Assembly (NCBI GenBank): GCA_934203105.1
Contig: CAKPYQ010000005.1
Location: 10,594 to 74,593, forward strand
Source: an uncultured Alphaproteobacteria bacterium
GTDB taxonomy: Bacteria; Pseudomonadota; Alphaproteobacteria; CAAHEQ01; UBA3637
Reading direction: 5' to 3'
Length of the DNA: 64,000 nt
The notes beneath the pieces are model-generated. The model saw nothing but the letters and a program-made list of their open reading frames with translations. It was not told where the DNA came from and did no database searches. Shown one piece after another: positions 17,270-26,809 of this stretch. Position numbers and translations under genes: made by a program. Numbering within the stretch: the stretch's first letter is position 1; the number at the start of each line of letters is the position of its first letter.

Positions 17270-17869
17270 ATGAATAAAGCTTTAAATGTAAAAGAATTTG
17301 TTGAACGTATCGACAACGCGAAAAAGAAAAATCCAAAAGATTTATCGTCGGATCAAGACTTAACAATCGCGATTATGAACTTGATTTCAATTGAAGAGCA
17401 TTTGATTTTTTCGGGTGCTAAAACCGGAAAAAACAGCTTTTATGATATGGTGCAAGAAGTGCGTGAGTTGCGCAAGAACTTGATGTTAAAAGTAATCCCC
17501 AGCTATGAAGGCGAAGTATGGTGCATTTCAAAGCATTTATTGTCCTCTTCAATGCGTTTGATGGAAGTGGGAACAAAACAACAAAGTATGGGCAACACCA
17601 AGGAAGCTTATCAATTATTTAATCAAGCGTATGATTTGTATTGCCTGTTTTGGGGATTGAATATGAACTTGGTTGATACAAAGGACATCAAATGGATCAA
17701 CGACGATGATAAAAAAGTAAAAGAATTACAAGATAAAATACAACAAGCCGTGCCTGCAAGCACGCCAGCTGTTTCGGGTCACATCGATTCGACGGCGCCT
17801 GTTGAAAATAATTTGTTCGGCAAAATGAAAGCGGTCATTCGTAAAGCCGTTGATTGCTGTATTGAATAA
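17270..17869 (+). CDS. Conserved-looking soluble protein of unknown function
   Basis: The 199-residue product is mainly helical: SSDQDLTIAIMNLISIEEHL, a Glu/Lys-rich helix, then VWCISKHLLSSSMRLMEVGTK and a helix-turn-helix-like AYQLFNQAYDLYCLFWG. A Pro/Ser/Thr linker and a basic tail ending in CCIE complete it. The Trp-Cys-Ile-Ser-Lys-His segment has possible metal ligands. No family is recognised. It sits 12 bases after the membrane CxxC gene, preceded by AAGGAGA, and the operon ends at a strong terminator 22 bases later. Confidence 0.65.
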   Translation: MNKALNVKEFVERIDNAKKKNPKDLSSDQDLTIAIMNLISIEEHLIFSGAKTGKNSFYDMVQEVRELRKNLMLKVIPSYEGEVWCISKHLLSSSMRLMEVGTKQQSMGNTKEAYQLFNQAYDLYCLFWGLNMNLVDTKDIKWINDDDKKVKELQDKIQQAVPASTPAVSGHIDSTAPVENNLFGKMKAVIRKAVDCCIE

Positions 17870-17891
17870 GTCGGCATGAATAAAAAATAAA

Positions 17892-17921
17892 AGCCTCCGT
17901 TTTTATGCGGAGGCTTTTTTT
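17892..17921 (+). terminator. Intrinsic terminator, probably bidirectional
   Basis: An eight-pair stem AGCCTCCG / CGGAGGCT with an eight-base loop is followed by TTTTTTT. It separates the redox run from the convergent outer-membrane gene. Confidence 0.9.
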
Positions 17922-17933
17922 AAAGTTCGTTAA

Positions 17934-18476
17934 TTAAAATTCGTAACGTAATTTGGCCATTAAAATATGGCTGTAATACTTATTTTTTTCGTTGGCGCTG
18001 GAAGCAGAACGATTCGATTGCATATAGCGATATTCAACCGACCCGATAACCGGAATTACAAAAATTTCCGCATCTACACCCAACATAAATTGCATCGGTA
18101 AGACATTATCGTTTTCCAATCGACCATAGCCTAAACCGGCACCGACATACGGTGTCAATAACGGCAAGATAAACGGAATGTCGACGTATGCGTTTGCCAT
18201 AACGGCGTCCATATTAACATATCCCAGACCTTTTTTGATTTCGACACGGTTGTGCAGATATTCGCCTTCGATTCGAATGATGTCGATAAACGGCAAATCA
18301 TATCCGAACGCCACAGAATAAACCGCGGACGAATCGTAATCGGCTTTGGTGATGTTTTTGGTTGTTGAACCGGTGTTCTTGGCTGCGCCCAATCCGGCAG
18401 AAACGTAAAATTCGGCTTGTGCCGTAAAGGCAAAAACAATGCCCAAAAAAGCTAATACAAAAGTTTTTATTTTCAT
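17934..18476 (-). CDS. Small outer-membrane beta-barrel protein (OmpA/opacity-like)
   Basis: The 180-residue product has a clear signal peptide (MKIKTFVLAFLGIVFAFTAQA, cut before EFYVSAGLG). Alternating beta-strands typical of eight-stranded barrels follow, including FGYDLPFIDIIRIEGEY and YVGAGLGYGRLEN. It ends in LRYEF, the terminal aromatic that the BAM machinery recognises. ATG 18476 is the signal-peptide start; an in-frame start at 18533 is spurious. AGGGGAA precedes it. The role is probably structural or adhesive; no specific family is claimed. Confidence 0.85.
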   Translation of the reverse strand: MKIKTFVLAFLGIVFAFTAQAEFYVSAGLGAAKNTGSTTKNITKADYDSSAVYSVAFGYDLPFIDIIRIEGEYLHNRVEIKKGLGYVNMDAVMANAYVDIPFILPLLTPYVGAGLGYGRLENDNVLPMQFMLGVDAEIFVIPVIGSVEYRYMQSNRSASSANEKNKYYSHILMAKLRYEF

Positions 18477-18510
18477 AATATTCCCCTTATGTTTATTGAA
18501 TACATAAAAT

Positions 18511-18540
18511 GTTATACTCCGAAAGCAAAACAAAATGCAA
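18511..18540 (-). promoter_or_regulatory. Predicted promoter of the outer-membrane barrel gene
   Basis: On the minus strand TTGCAT and TATAAC are 18 bases apart, about 35 bases upstream of the ATG at 18476. Confidence 0.5.
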
Positions 18541-18560
18541 GCTTTTTATTTTAAAAGAAG

Positions 18561-18589
18561 TTGACAAAAAAGTTTTTATGTGTTATAAA
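18561..18589 (+). promoter_or_regulatory. Predicted sigma-70-type promoter
   Basis: TTGACA at 18561 and TATAAA at 18584 are separated by 17 bases, 35 bases before the ATG at 18624. It is one of the best matches to consensus in the window. Confidence 0.75.
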
Positions 18590-18623
18590 TAGCTTATTCT
18601 TTATTTAATTTAAGGCAATAGCG

Positions 18624-19346
18624 ATGGGAAACAATAAAAAAGGTGTTCAATTTTTCAACGACAAAGATCAATTGATTATTTTGGCAAAGGATAATTTTTC
18701 AGAACAAGCGTCTATGACGAGCGAAATTTTAAAGCAGTTACAATTGGACGAAGTCAAGCGTGTTCGGATTCATTTGTCTTCAAAGACGAAAAACTTTCAA
18801 AGCACGTATTTTAAAATCCGTCAAACTGTTATTGAACAAAAGTTGGAAGATGCCAAAATTTTGGTTAATTCGCATCCGCGCTTTAAGCAAATGATTTTGT
18901 TAAATGGGATCAGAAGTGTTGCAACACCGGCATTTTCATTGGAATCGTCGTCCAAAGAATTAAAAGTTAAATTAAGCGAACGTGAAAAAGTCTTTGCCAA
19001 TTCTGCGGAGGCAAAAGAAATCGCCGGTTTAATCGCTTTGGACGCGCCGCAAGTTTTCAATATTTATATGGCTCAGGCTGTGGACGAAAAAGAAGAGGCT
19101 TTTAAAAAGCGTGCGCGTGATTTACAACATTTTTTTGTTCAACGTTTGACACCGGCTTTTAATGTGCAGCATGCTGTGTTTTATATGAAAACCAAAAAGC
19201 AACCGCATTTTCAAGTGGCTTCATCTTATATGCGTCGCGCAGAAAATATGCAGTTGGTAGAAGAGCAAATCATGATGCCTAAAATTAAGGCAAAACACAA
19301 TAAGTACGCGGCTTTTTCAACTGTCAAACAGATTGTCAATGAATAG
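18624..19346 (+). CDS. Hypothetical protein
   Basis: The 240-residue cytoplasmic product has no signal peptide or membrane helix. A mixed alpha/beta N-terminal part (DQLIILAKDNF, RVRIHLSSKTKNFQ) is followed by long charged helices (KEEAFKKRARDLQHFFVQRL) and a basic C-terminus. I recognise no family. It is a single gene with its own near-consensus promoter and a weak inverted repeat after the stop (19364-19380). Confidence 0.6.
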   Translation: MGNNKKGVQFFNDKDQLIILAKDNFSEQASMTSEILKQLQLDEVKRVRIHLSSKTKNFQSTYFKIRQTVIEQKLEDAKILVNSHPRFKQMILLNGIRSVATPAFSLESSSKELKVKLSEREKVFANSAEAKEIAGLIALDAPQVFNIYMAQAVDEKEEAFKKRARDLQHFFVQRLTPAFNVQHAVFYMKTKKQPHFQVASSYMRRAENMQLVEEQIMMPKIKAKHNKYAAFSTVKQIVNE

Positions 19347-19381
19347 CTTTAAATGAAACGCCGCGCTTTTAAAAAAAGCGT

Positions 19382-20620
19382 TTACAACATTCCGGATCGG
19401 CCGCGCCGAAGGATTAAAGAGGCAATTTTCGGATCTTTTCTGTCGTTTTGAGTAAAGCCGGATTTTTCGCTCAAACGATTGAAAAAGCTTATTCCCAGTT
19501 GCTGTTTTTGCTGTGCTGTTAAGCGTTGTTGCAATAAAGTTTGCAGGTCTTTAAATTCTTCCGCTTCTAACTCTCGCGCCGAGCCATATTGTCCGTTTTC
19601 CAGCTTTTGGATCGACGAGGTCAATTTTCCCAGCGGTTCCATATTCGTCAGTTCGATGTAGTGATCTCCTTCATCAAAACAAAGCGTTGTTGTGGAAAAA
19701 CTACCCATATCTTTTTTTGTGATTTCGGGGTTAAAGTTGCGACCTTTAAAGTGCACAAGGCGTTGCCTGCGCAACGCTTCTCTTTTTTGTTCTTGCAATT
19801 GGTATTGTCGGATCTGTTCCATTTTTTGTTCATAAAGCGCAATTTGTTTTTGCTTTGTTTTGTTAAAGCTTTTTTCTTCTTCTTTACGCAAAGCCGGCAA
19901 TTCACAAAATGTGTTGACGGCATCTGTTTTATAACTTTCGGCCAATTTTTCGATTAACATATTTTGCGACCATTTAAGCGGCGTTGCATTTAAACTGACC
20001 GAAAGCGTTTTGCCCGTAACACCACCGATTTTTTCAGCATACTTTTTTGCAATTGCTTGAACATCAATGATCCCTTCGCTGTTACATTCCGTGATTGTTT
20101 TTAATGCTTTGTCAAAGGTTAAGCTGATTTCATCGGCTTTCATTTCGCGCCGGCGTCCGTTTTGCTCAATTAAAAACTGCGGATAGGTCGAACGAAAAGT
20201 CATTTTATAAGGATCGGCCGGCTTGATCGTTTGGGCGGGCGCGGTCCCCATATCTTTTGCGACAGCAACATTGATCAGGCTTTCTAATTTTTCCGGCGCC
20301 ATTAAAATCAAGTAGCGTTTGTCATTTTCTTTGAATGCTAAACCGGCTTTATCTTGTTCAAAAACAAAATCAAAATTTTTTAAGGTGTTATTTGTTTCTT
20401 GCTTTTGACGTAACAAAGGAATGTTTACCGTTAAACCGTTATAGACAATTTTTTGCCCGTTTTTGATTTGAGATAAATAAGAGGGAGCTACCGCCGCTTG
20501 ATTTACCTTGGCCGGCGCATTATTTTCGGGGGCTTTTGGAGCCTCGATTGCCCCCGCCGTCATAGACAAAGCCGTTGATGCAATTAAAACAGAACGTGTC
20601 AAACGATTTTTTAAGCTCAT
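19382..20620 (-). CDS. Secreted or periplasmic protein of unknown function
   Basis: The 412-residue product has a signal peptide (NRLTRSVLIASTALSMTAGA), a Pro/Ala-rich linker, and a long Lys/Gln/Glu helix at about residues 245-285 (KQKQIALYEQKMEQIRQYQL) that is likely coiled coil. A C-terminal domain contains ELTNMEPLGKLTSSI. No family is recognised. It starts nine bases after the Lon-like protease with an AGGATTTA site, so the two are very probably cotranscribed. Confidence 0.65.
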   Translation of the reverse strand: MSLKNRLTRSVLIASTALSMTAGAIEAPKAPENNAPAKVNQAAVAPSYLSQIKNGQKIVYNGLTVNIPLLRQKQETNNTLKNFDFVFEQDKAGLAFKENDKRYLILMAPEKLESLINVAVAKDMGTAPAQTIKPADPYKMTFRSTYPQFLIEQNGRRREMKADEISLTFDKALKTITECNSEGIIDVQAIAKKYAEKIGGVTGKTLSVSLNATPLKWSQNMLIEKLAESYKTDAVNTFCELPALRKEEEKSFNKTKQKQIALYEQKMEQIRQYQLQEQKREALRRQRLVHFKGRNFNPEITKKDMGSFSTTTLCFDEGDHYIELTNMEPLGKLTSSIQKLENGQYGSARELEAEEFKDLQTLLQQRLTAQQKQQLGISFFNRLSEKSGFTQNDRKDPKIASLILRRGRSGML

Positions 20621-20629
20621 TAAATCCTC

Positions 20630-23035
20630 TTAATCTTTGGCGCGTTTTTTTTGTGATGCTTTGAATAAACGATGTAATTCTTTGATGGCTTTTCCGTAAA
20701 TGCTGTTTTTGGGATAAGCTCCTTTTTTGTTTTTGATACCCGCCGGTATACCGGTTAAAATCTCAATCCCTTCTCTGATCGATCCGACGGCGTAAATGTG
20801 GAATAATCCTTTTTGAACCGCATTGACAACGTCTTCGCGTAACATTAAATTTCTGACATTGGTTTTGGGAATGATGACGCCTTGTTCGCCGGTTAAGCCG
20901 TTTATTTTACAGACATCAAAAAATCCTTCGATTTTTTCATTAACGGCGCCGATTGCTTGGACCTGCCCTAATTGGTTAACAGATCCGGTGACCGCAATGC
21001 CTTGTTTGATTGGTTGCTTGGACAATGCCGACAGCAGAGCATATAATTCAGCGCTGGACGCCGAATCACCGTCAATCGGACCATAGGATTGTTCGATGGC
21101 TAAACTGGCATTAAACGACAGCGGTTCATCTTGGCCGAACGTAGCGGATAAGAACGAAGATAAAATCAAAACACCTTTGGTGTGAATGGGGCCGCCCAAT
21201 TCGACTTCACGTTCAATGTCGATAATCGACCCGTCGCCCAAATAAACTTGGCAAGTCAAACGGCTTGGCCGACCAAAGCGAATGTGTCCGAATTCTTGCA
21301 CGGCCAAGATGTTGATTTGCCCGACTTCCATGCCGGCGGTTTTGATGATGATCGTTCCGTTTTTGATGTATTCCAAACTTTGTTTATGCATATTGTTGGA
21401 TCGCTCTATTTTAGCACGGATAGCGTCTTCTACATGGCGTCGTTCCGTCAAAGGACTTTTATCTAATCGCGCAAAGTAATCTGCCTCTTTCATCAAATCG
21501 GAAACGAAAGATAAACGAGTCGTCAACTTGGTCGCATCATCGCTTTTTCTGGACGAATATTCAATCAACCGTTCCAAAGCATTTTTGGAAAAAGCCTTTA
21601 ATTTATATTTTTGCACCAACATCGCCATCAAAGCAACATACTTTTCCGTATTTTCATCGTTGCGGTCGATTTTGGGGTAAAAGTTTGCTTCGACTTTGAA
21701 TAGTTTTAAAAAGTCCGGATCGCCTTCCGATAACGCATAATACAGTTCCGGCTCGCCAATCAAAATGATTTTGATATCTAATGGAATAGGTTCCGGCTCT
21801 AATGTTGTCGTGCTGATAACGCCGGCTTCTTCATCGGCCGATTCGATGTGGATTTTTTTGGCCTTTAACGCACGTTTTAAGCTTTCCCAAGCGGCCGGAT
21901 GAGCGCAAATATCTTTGGCTTCGATGATTAAAAATCCGCCGTTGGCCAAATGCAAAGCCCCCGGTTTGATCAAGCTGAAATCTGTCGTTAAAGTGCCGAA
22001 ATGTTGCATACGCTCCATACGTCCGACCAAGTTCGGCAACGTCGGGTGTTCCAAATAAATAACGGGCGCGTTTTGGCGCGGGCTGTGATGCACGAATAAA
22101 TTGACCTTATAACGATCCATTATCAGCGAATTTTTCTTTGATTTTTTGATGAAGGTCGATAAAGCATCTTCTTCTTCGGTTTGCTCGTCCAAAAATAAAG
22201 TCACATTTTCGATGATGTCTTTATCCATGCGTTCGATATAATCTTTTGCGCCCGCGATATCCGCATATTTTTTGGATAAATCCTGAATAAGCCCTCTGAC
22301 AGCATCTCGCGTCATTTGTTCGTTTAATAAATTGATTTGTTCTTTTTCTTCTTTTTCCCATTTGGGAACTTCCTTGACAGCCTCTTGCAGCTTTTCTTGG
22401 GTTTCGCTCATTTGCTCTAAAACGCGTTTGCGGGTGGCTTTGGGTAACTTGTCAAATGTTTCGGGCGTTAAAACTTCGCCGTCTTTGGTGGGAGCTACGA
22501 CCAATCCCGTCGGCATACGCAAAATCGCGACGTTCTTTTTGCCTTTGGCCAATTCCTGCAAGGAGGCAAAATATTCTTCACGTTGGTTTTTAAAACGTTC
22601 TTGGATCATGTGGACTTGCTTGTTGTAATTATTGTCTTCAAAAATGCCGGGCAAAATATTCAACGCTTCATAAACAAATGTTTCAATATCTTTGGCAAAA
22701 GTTTTGCCTTTGCCGGCCGGCAGACGAATGGCCGTCGGCTTGTGCGAAAAATCAAAGTTGTTGACATAGCACCAATCGTCCGGCGCTTTGCGATTAAGGG
22801 CTTCTTTTTTTAACAATTGCAAAGCCAAACTTTTTTTACCATTCCCCTCTGCACCCAAGCAAAAAACATTGTATCCGTCGTCGGGCATATTCATCGCAAA
22901 TAAAATCGCATCAATGGCTTTTTCTTGTCCGATTACTTCGGAATTGTTTTCGACTTCTTTGGTTGTCTTGAACGCCAAAGATTTTAATGAACACGGTGTG
23001 TACAGATCTTTAAAAGATAATTCGTTTTTTTGCAT
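20630..23035 (-). CDS. Lon-related ATP-dependent protease (YcbZ/LonH-like)
   Basis: The 801-residue product has an AAA-type N-terminal region (GQEKAIDAILFAM, with a GAEGNGKKS P-loop at about residue 62), an insertion rich in charged helices, and a C-terminal S16 protease domain. The catalytic serine is S658 in GDSASS and the lysine is K701 in NEKIEG. Their spacing of 43 equals that in classical Lon. The Lon substrate-binding N-domain is absent, as in the YcbZ group. Role: cytoplasmic protein quality control; substrates unknown. Confidence 0.85.
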   Translation of the reverse strand: MQKNELSFKDLYTPCSLKSLAFKTTKEVENNSEVIGQEKAIDAILFAMNMPDDGYNVFCLGAEGNGKKSLALQLLKKEALNRKAPDDWCYVNNFDFSHKPTAIRLPAGKGKTFAKDIETFVYEALNILPGIFEDNNYNKQVHMIQERFKNQREEYFASLQELAKGKKNVAILRMPTGLVVAPTKDGEVLTPETFDKLPKATRKRVLEQMSETQEKLQEAVKEVPKWEKEEKEQINLLNEQMTRDAVRGLIQDLSKKYADIAGAKDYIERMDKDIIENVTLFLDEQTEEEDALSTFIKKSKKNSLIMDRYKVNLFVHHSPRQNAPVIYLEHPTLPNLVGRMERMQHFGTLTTDFSLIKPGALHLANGGFLIIEAKDICAHPAAWESLKRALKAKKIHIESADEEAGVISTTTLEPEPIPLDIKIILIGEPELYYALSEGDPDFLKLFKVEANFYPKIDRNDENTEKYVALMAMLVQKYKLKAFSKNALERLIEYSSRKSDDATKLTTRLSFVSDLMKEADYFARLDKSPLTERRHVEDAIRAKIERSNNMHKQSLEYIKNGTIIIKTAGMEVGQINILAVQEFGHIRFGRPSRLTCQVYLGDGSIIDIEREVELGGPIHTKGVLILSSFLSATFGQDEPLSFNASLAIEQSYGPIDGDSASSAELYALLSALSKQPIKQGIAVTGSVNQLGQVQAIGAVNEKIEGFFDVCKINGLTGEQGVIIPKTNVRNLMLREDVVNAVQKGLFHIYAVGSIREGIEILTGIPAGIKNKKGAYPKNSIYGKAIKELHRLFKASQKKRAKD

Positions 23036-23142
23036 AATTCGCCCCTGTTGAAATATTCAATGAATGCCTTATTTTCCCGCGTTTTTGTTAATAAATATTT
23101 AAGAAATTTTATTTTTCACTGGTAAAATGCTTTTTTTTGCAT

Positions 23143-23148
23143 TATAAT
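23143..23148 (+). promoter_or_regulatory. Possible -10 element for the gene at 23175
   Basis: A perfect TATAAT lies 27 bases before the ATG. No convincing -35 is present at the expected distance. Confidence 0.35.
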
Positions 23149-23174
23149 AGATCTGTTTTGACGGGGGAAGGCGA

Positions 23175-24287
23175 ATGATAGAAAACTTAACAACGTACCA
23201 AAAGATTCGCATTTGGCTGAGTGATTTTTCGTTTATGGCAAAGCCGCTTGCGTGGGTGGACGATGTGATTGATAAAACAAAAGCTTTGTTTTCCGAGTAT
23301 GGTGTTTACGTTCGCTATATTGTCATTTTATTTATTTTAACTTTGCTGTTTATTTTGCTTCGCATTCTGTATCGGCACTTTATTAACTGGCAAAGGGTTT
23401 CTTTTTCCGATATTTCCGGTTCGATTCGTATGCGTTTTTGGGAACGGTATGCACAGGTCGATGAAAAAGCCGCTTTGTCGGACGCTTTGGAGGTTTTTAA
23501 CGAGGCCAAAAAACAACCGAATCGAATCAATAAAAATGCGTTTCAACCGATCGGCTTTGATTTGTTTCATCAAGTGATGATCGCTTTGGGACAAGGTTTG
23601 TCGGATAACGAAATTTTAAAGATTTTGCCGCCAAAATATTCGCTGATGGACGCGGCTCCTTTGATCGAGGCAATTCGTTCATTCCGTGATTTGGCGGCGC
23701 GTAAGATTTTGGAGCCGAAATCGCGAGAAAAACGTGATTTTGCACGGGCACTAAAAGAGCTTGGCGAGGGCAGACCTCATCGAGCGGCGCAGTTGATGAA
23801 ACGCGAATTGATGGCGCAACAAAAAGTTTTATTCGCACTGAAAGACCCGCTGTTGCAGCAATATGCCAAAAAGGAAGCGTCTAAACTTTCTTTGGAATTG
23901 GCTTTGATTTTGGGTGTTTACGATACGCGCTTGGCGGATAAAGCGTACCAGCGCGCTATGGAATTGAACCCTAAAAGCGCCAAAAACGGCATCTTGTATG
24001 GTCGTTTCAGGCAACGAATGTTTGGCTCAAATGATAAAGTAATGGGAAAGGTCTTTTCGAACTTGGCAAAAAGCGTTGATAAGACGCTTCAAAATTATAT
24101 GCTTAATTACGCGGTCGAGATGATTCGCAGAACTGAAGTGCGTATGCGACTTGATGAGGTGCGTTCGCGATTCCAAGACGAAAAAGAACGCTTTAACGAG
24201 GCTGTTCAAGTGGAACGCTTGAAAGTACGCGAAGCATTGAAAATGGCGCGCATTCGTTCGATTGCCCAAGAAGAAAAAATCAGGTAA
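23175..24287 (+). CDS. Membrane-anchored helical protein, unknown function
   Basis: The 370-residue product has one membrane helix at about residues 47-67 (YIVILFILTLLFILLRILY). A large cytoplasmic or periplasmic helical region follows, with a TPR-like AYQRAMELNPKSAKNGILYG. It ends in a long charged coiled coil (residues 320-365, RFQDEKERFNEAVQVERLKV). No family is recognised. It lies upstream of dnaN on the same strand, but a 213-base gap with its own -10-like element separates them. Confidence 0.6.
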   Translation: MIENLTTYQKIRIWLSDFSFMAKPLAWVDDVIDKTKALFSEYGVYVRYIVILFILTLLFILLRILYRHFINWQRVSFSDISGSIRMRFWERYAQVDEKAALSDALEVFNEAKKQPNRINKNAFQPIGFDLFHQVMIALGQGLSDNEILKILPPKYSLMDAAPLIEAIRSFRDLAARKILEPKSREKRDFARALKELGEGRPHRAAQLMKRELMAQQKVLFALKDPLLQQYAKKEASKLSLELALILGVYDTRLADKAYQRAMELNPKSAKNGILYGRFRQRMFGSNDKVMGKVFSNLAKSVDKTLQNYMLNYAVEMIRRTEVRMRLDEVRSRFQDEKERFNEAVQVERLKVREALKMARIRSIAQEEKIR

Positions 24288-24429
24288 GCTTTTTTTTAAG
24301 GCTCTTTTTAACCGCTTGAAAATAAAGGGGGATTTTTGCTTGATAAAAATGCGGAAAAAGTCAAGCAAAAATTTTGAACTTTTTTTCTTGTTTTTGCATT
24401 TTTTTACTACCTTTTTTTATAAAATTTGC

Positions 24430-24435
24430 TATACT
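24430..24435 (+). promoter_or_regulatory. Possible -10 element for dnaN
   Basis: TATACT, preceded by TTTGC, lies 65 bases before the dnaN start. The expected -35 position is A/T rich and without a clear match. Confidence 0.35.
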
Positions 24436-24500
24436 GTGGTCAGAAGTAGAAAAATAAATGTCTTTTCTATGGTTTTTTTAACAAAAAAGGGAAAATGAAA

Positions 24501-25625
24501 ATGATGAAAATGACTATTGAGCGCGCCTCGTTGCTGAAATCTTTGTCCCACGTCCAAAGCGTGGTTGAACGTCGGCAAACAATTCCTATCCTTTCGAATG
24601 TGTTGTTGGAAGCAACCGTTGAAAACGGGGGGACTTTGTTGTTGCGTGCAACGGACAATGAAATCGAAATTTCAGATAAGATTCCGGCCAAAGTTGAACA
24701 AGCCGGTATTTTGACGGTTTCGGCTCATAAGTTATATGACATCGTTAAAAAATTGCCGGACGGCGCAGAGGTTCGCTTGGAATGCCCAGAGGAAGGCGCT
24801 CAATTACAAGTGACTTCCGGTCGTTCTCGTTTTGCTTTGTCTACAATTGCGGCGGAAGGTTTTCCGACAATGCAGGTGGAACAAGCGGCTTCAACATTTG
24901 CGCTGCCTTCATCGGTGCTTGCAAACTTGATCGAACGCACACAATTTGCGGCCTCGACAGAAGAAACGCACTATAACTTAAACGGGCTTTATATGCACGA
25001 AAAACAAGGCGATAAGCATTTGTTGAAAGTGGCTGCAACCGACGGTCATCGTTTGGCGACGGCCGAAGTGGAAGCGCCGGAAGGCTTAAAAGATATGCCT
25101 GCCGTGATTATCCCGCGCAAAACAATCGGGGAATTGACAAAACTGTTGGCGGAGCATGACGGCGATGTTCAAGTTTCCGTATCCCAAAATCAAATTCGTT
25201 TTTCGTTGGGTGATGTGATTTTGGCGTCCCGTTTGATTGACGGCAGTTATCCGGTTTATGAACGCGTTATTCCGGAAGGCAATGATAAGTTTTTGGAAGT
25301 TGACAGTGCCGCTTTGATTACGGTCGTTGATCGTGTGGCGGTTATTTTTGAAAAATCGCGCGGCATTAAGTTGCAATTAAAGAAAGGCTCTTTGACGGTA
25401 ACGGCATCGAATACGGAAGAAGGTTCGGCGCAAGATGAAATGGAAGCCGGATATGACGGTGAGCCGTTGGAAGTCGGCTTTAACTATCGCTATTTATTGG
25501 ATATTTTGGCGCAAATCAAAGGCGGTACGGTTCGTTTTTCTTTCCGTGATGCAATGGCTCCGGTGATTTTGCAAGACGCGAACGATACGACGGCTTTGTA
25601 TGTATTGATGCCGATGCGCGTATAA
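24501..25625 (+). CDS. dnaN: DNA polymerase III sliding clamp subunit beta
   Basis: The product of about 374 residues has the beta-clamp landmarks RRQTIPILSNVLLEA near the N-terminus, TDGHRLATAEVE in the second domain, and the C-terminal MPMRV that lines the protein-binding pocket. It encircles DNA and tethers the polymerase. Several in-frame ATGs lie close together (24495, 24501, 24504). I chose 24501 because AAGGG at 24487-24491 gives normal spacing there. It heads dnaN-recF-gyrB; no dnaA is in the window. Confidence 0.97.
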   Translation: MMKMTIERASLLKSLSHVQSVVERRQTIPILSNVLLEATVENGGTLLLRATDNEIEISDKIPAKVEQAGILTVSAHKLYDIVKKLPDGAEVRLECPEEGAQLQVTSGRSRFALSTIAAEGFPTMQVEQAASTFALPSSVLANLIERTQFAASTEETHYNLNGLYMHEKQGDKHLLKVAATDGHRLATAEVEAPEGLKDMPAVIIPRKTIGELTKLLAEHDGDVQVSVSQNQIRFSLGDVILASRLIDGSYPVYERVIPEGNDKFLEVDSAALITVVDRVAVIFEKSRGIKLQLKKGSLTVTASNTEEGSAQDEMEAGYDGEPLEVGFNYRYLLDILAQIKGGTVRFSFRDAMAPVILQDANDTTALYVLMPMRV

Positions 25626-25639
25626 TCAAAAGGTGCTGA

Positions 25640-26809
25640 ATGCGTTTAGGAATTCAAGAGCTTCGCTTAAATCACTTTCGGTGTTATGAAAGCCTGTCTT
25701 TGAAAATGAAGACGGGCTTGCCGCCTGTTGTATTGACGGGGGCAAACGGCGCCGGTAAGACAAATATATTAGAGGCGATTTCGTTCTTGGTTCCCGGTCG
25801 TGGTTTGCGTCAGGCGCGTTTGTCCGATATTGCGACAAAAACGCCCGTTCAAATGCGTTCTTTTTCCGATTTGACGGACGATAAAGCCGATATTTCTTGG
25901 GCGGTGAATGCCAAAGTGCAAACCCCCAGCGGATTGGTTTCGGTCGGGACAGGGCGCACAGATGGTGTCGAGCGTCGTCAAATTCGCATTGACGGTGAAA
26001 ACGCCAAAACGCAGGCCGAATTAGGCAATGTTTTAAGCGCGATTTGGGTAACACCGGCGCAGGACCGTTTATTTTGTGGGGATCCGGCGGCGCGTCGTCG
26101 TTTTTTGGATCGTTTAGTGCAGGCTTTTGATGCCGGACATGCAATGGTTTGTTCGGATTACGCTTATGCTTTGAAACAATGGAATAACTTATTGCACGAA
26201 GGACGGCATGATACGGCTTGGCTGTCGGCTTTGGAAGAGCAAATTGCAGCCGGCGCTGTGGCTATCGCGGCGGCGCGTCGTGATATCGTATCCCGCTTGG
26301 GACAGTTTTTAAGCGTGGTTGATGTGGACGGTTTCCCGACGGCAGAAATTCATTTGTCCGGCGTGGTCGAAGAGTGGTTGGACGGTTTGGCCGCTATTGA
26401 CGTGGAAGATAAGTATAAAGAAAAATTAAAAGCTTCGCGGCATTTGGTTGCGGACGGCGGTACGGTCGGCGGCGTTCATACGTCTGATTTTTCCGTGCTG
26501 CATGCTCAAAGAGGAATGGACGCTGCGTTGTGTTCTACGGGGGAACAAAAAGCTTTATTATATTCTATTGTATTGGCTCAAACAAAAGCGGCAACGCAAG
26601 AAAAAGGGCAATGTCCGATTTTATTATTGGACGAATTGGCAGCGCATTTTGATGCTAAACGCCGTGACGCGTTGTTGGAAAGATTGTATCAGTTGCCATC
26701 GCAAGTATGGATGAGCGGAACGGACGCAGCTCCGTTTGGTGCGTTGGCAGGAAGAGCAGAGTTTTTAACTGTGGAAAATGCCTCTGTTTGCTTGGCGAAT
26801 GTGGCATAA
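25640..26809 (+). CDS. recF: DNA replication and repair protein RecF
   Basis: This 389-residue SMC-like ATPase has the Walker A loop GANGAGKT (residues 34-41), a signature region near STGEQKALLYSIVLAQ, and Walker B ILLLDELAAHFD. RecF loads RecA at gaps with RecO and RecR. It starts 14 bases after dnaN and ends 17 bases before gyrB, the order common near bacterial replication genes. Confidence 0.96.
   Translation: MRLGIQELRLNHFRCYESLSLKMKTGLPPVVLTGANGAGKTNILEAISFLVPGRGLRQARLSDIATKTPVQMRSFSDLTDDKADISWAVNAKVQTPSGLVSVGTGRTDGVERRQIRIDGENAKTQAELGNVLSAIWVTPAQDRLFCGDPAARRRFLDRLVQAFDAGHAMVCSDYAYALKQWNNLLHEGRHDTAWLSALEEQIAAGAVAIAAARRDIVSRLGQFLSVVDVDGFPTAEIHLSGVVEEWLDGLAAIDVEDKYKEKLKASRHLVADGGTVGGVHTSDFSVLHAQRGMDAALCSTGEQKALLYSIVLAQTKAATQEKGQCPILLLDELAAHFDAKRRDALLERLYQLPSQVWMSGTDAAPFGALAGRAEFLTVENASVCLANVA

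Noticed and set aside
24288..24500. Possible replication origin upstream of dnaN
   Set aside because: The gap is A/T rich, but no cluster of DnaA boxes or repeated 13-mers is visible.
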